DNA of 6,702 nt from Parachlamydiaceae bacterium (GTDB lineage Bacteria > Chlamydiota > Chlamydiia > Chlamydiales > Parachlamydiaceae). Location of the stretch: NCBI GenBank assembly GCA_030679615.1, contig JAUXSJ010000364.1:1-6702 (forward strand), written 5' to 3'. The translations under genes and the position numbers were made by a program. Position 1 is the stretch's first letter. Each line of letters begins with the position of its first letter. Under the pieces are notes generated by a model. It saw only the letters and a program-made list of their open reading frames with translations, did not search any database and was not told the origin of the DNA. Shown in pieces: positions 5,515 through 6,702 of the stretch.

Positions 5515-6702
5515 TCAATTAGTAGGCTTTTTATACCACATTCTACTATTTTTATTTTTATTAAAGCCTTTATAAAGTGTCAATTTAGAACTTTCTGAAA
5601 TATAAATTTGATTTTCATTAACTAAAAATGACAATACTAAACTTTGATCTTTTAACTTTAATATTTTTACATTAGAAATATTAGGGTTATTAAATGTATC
5701 TTGACCTATTAAAAGAGTTTTTATTTTATTTCCATTTAAAATTTTATGTATCGTGTTAAATCTTATATTAAACCATTTATAAAGATTATGAAGATTTTCC
5801 ATCGCTAATATTCGTTCTTCAAAACCTTTATTTTCATCTTTTAATTCTAGCCAATACGGTTGACACTCATTTAGTAGATATTTACATGCCGCAGAAACAT
5901 AATTATTTGCATTTTCTTCATTCTTCTCCAATATATGTTCTATATCTTCTACATTTACTTGACTTACAATTGAATTTTTATCGAAATTTTGTTGTAAATT
6001 TTCTAATGTTTCTTTATTAATTGATTCCAATAATGTAAATTCTTCATTTTTATTAATAAAAAGAACTTCTAAATGTGTATCAGACGATATACTTGAATCA
6101 ACTTTTATTTTTTCATATCCATTTTTTTTTGAAACCTTTAACTCGACATATTTACATTCATTTTTTTCTTTTATTATTATTTCAAGTATATTTGAATCAT
6201 AATGAAGATCATTTTCAAATCTGAAGCAATGTATGGGAGATTTATTTATATAATGTCTATATAAAATATCAATGGAATTTTTTCTAACTTGATATAGATA
6301 GTATTTTTGAGCTACTTGCTTTAATTGACTAATATTTAAGTCTTCATCCTTAGTTCGATTAAAAAACCTTAGTAAATTATTTTTAAAATTAATTTTATAA
6401 ACATTAATGCTGTCGTTTAATCCTTGGTCTCGAATTTCTATATTCCAATTATTTACATAATTTTTAAATTGCTCATATTTATTTAAAAAATCATTAGTGA
6501 AAAACTTTTGATAAGAATCATCATCAAATTCATTTTGTTTATTATAATACTTATTTTTTAATTCATTCGCTTTCTCTAAATATATACTGCTTCTCTCTAC
6601 ATACATTAATTCATCAAATTTTTTAATTGTCTCTTCCCTTTCATTTTCAATGGGACAAACTGTTGTTTTTTCAGTTTCAGGTTCAAATAAAATAGTTTCG
6701 TG
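5515..6702 (-). CDS. Partial hypothetical protein, AT-rich, family not recognised (5' end outside window)
   Basis: The minus-strand frame is open from the right edge (6702) to the TGA at 5515-5517, giving 395 visible residues. The first in-frame ATG is at 6604-6606, but 32 further codons are open upstream and carry plausible acidic protein sequence (FEPETEKTTVCPIENERE), so the true start probably lies beyond the edge. The protein is rich in Asn, Lys, Ile and Glu. The first half looks mostly helical; a region near the middle (ILEIIIKEKNECKYVELKVS) and the C-terminal part (VKILKLKDQSLVLSFLV, then QIYISE) look β-rich. No signal peptide, membrane helix or catalytic motif is visible in the part present. 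Composition is extreme: 9 G/C in the 60 bases 6361-6420 and 14 in 5521-5580, compared with 27 in a dnaQ stretch (1921-1980). This hints at an accessory or acquired gene. I do not recognise it and assign no function. Confidence 0.75.
   Translation of the reverse strand, partial: HETILFEPETEKTTVCPIENEREETIKKFDELMYVERSSIYLEKANELKNKYYNKQNEFDDDSYQKFFTNDFLNKYEQFKNYVNNWNIEIRDQGLNDSINVYKINFKNNLLRFFNRTKDEDLNISQLKQVAQKYYLYQVRKNSIDILYRHYINKSPIHCFRFENDLHYDSNILEIIIKEKNECKYVELKVSKKNGYEKIKVDSSISSDTHLEVLFINKNEEFTLLESINKETLENLQQNFDKNSIVSQVNVEDIEHILEKNEENANNYVSAACKYLLNECQPYWLELKDENKGFEERILAMENLHNLYKWFNIRFNTIHKILNGNKIKTLLIGQDTFNNPNISNVKILKLKDQSLVLSFLVNENQIYISESSKLTLYKGFNKNKNSRMWYKKPTN

Overview
The window is low-GC, gene-dense bacterial DNA. 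Its best single clue is a gene pair at 1259-2475: a small chaperone-like protein followed, with a 4-base overlap, by a DnaQ-type exonuclease carrying a C-terminal FGKHQG domain. From memory this matches the order CT260 (Mcsc, a type III secretion chaperone) - CT261 (dnaQ_2) of Chlamydia trachomatis. With the base composition and the p-aminobenzoate genes, this points to a Chlamydia-related, probably amoeba-associated, member of the Chlamydiae (Parachlamydiaceae-like). That assignment is an inference; there is no rRNA or other marker here.

Layout. (1) 1-576: the C-terminal part of an AT-rich gene that runs off the left edge, with one Sel1/TPR-like repeat. (2) About 590-2475: a plus-strand operon starting from an extended -10 promoter and encoding a FliO-family membrane protein, a 55-residue lipoprotein (ATGA overlap), an Mcsc-like chaperone and a DnaQ-family exonuclease (ATGA overlap), closed by a hairpin terminator at 2488-2520. 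The first three fit a secretion theme: FliO helps assemble the FliP/SctR export-gate ring in flagella, and Mcsc delivers cargo to the type III apparatus. (3) 2558-4752: a pabB-pabC operon (TTG start, ATGA overlap) that turns chorismate into p-aminobenzoate for folate. The amidotransferase gene pabA is not in the window. (4) 4753-5514: a 762-base gene-free interval filled by an imperfect nested palindrome of about 570 bases (4827-5395), with no transposase and a second small inverted-repeat element inside one arm. (5) 5515-6702: a very AT-rich minus-strand gene of unknown function that runs off the right edge.

The conserved core (about 590-4752) is bracketed by AT-rich orphan genes. The palindrome lies between the convergent pabC and minus-strand genes, where it could act as a two-way transcription barrier. 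The observations most worth following are the FliO-family gene next to a type III chaperone and the nested foldback element.
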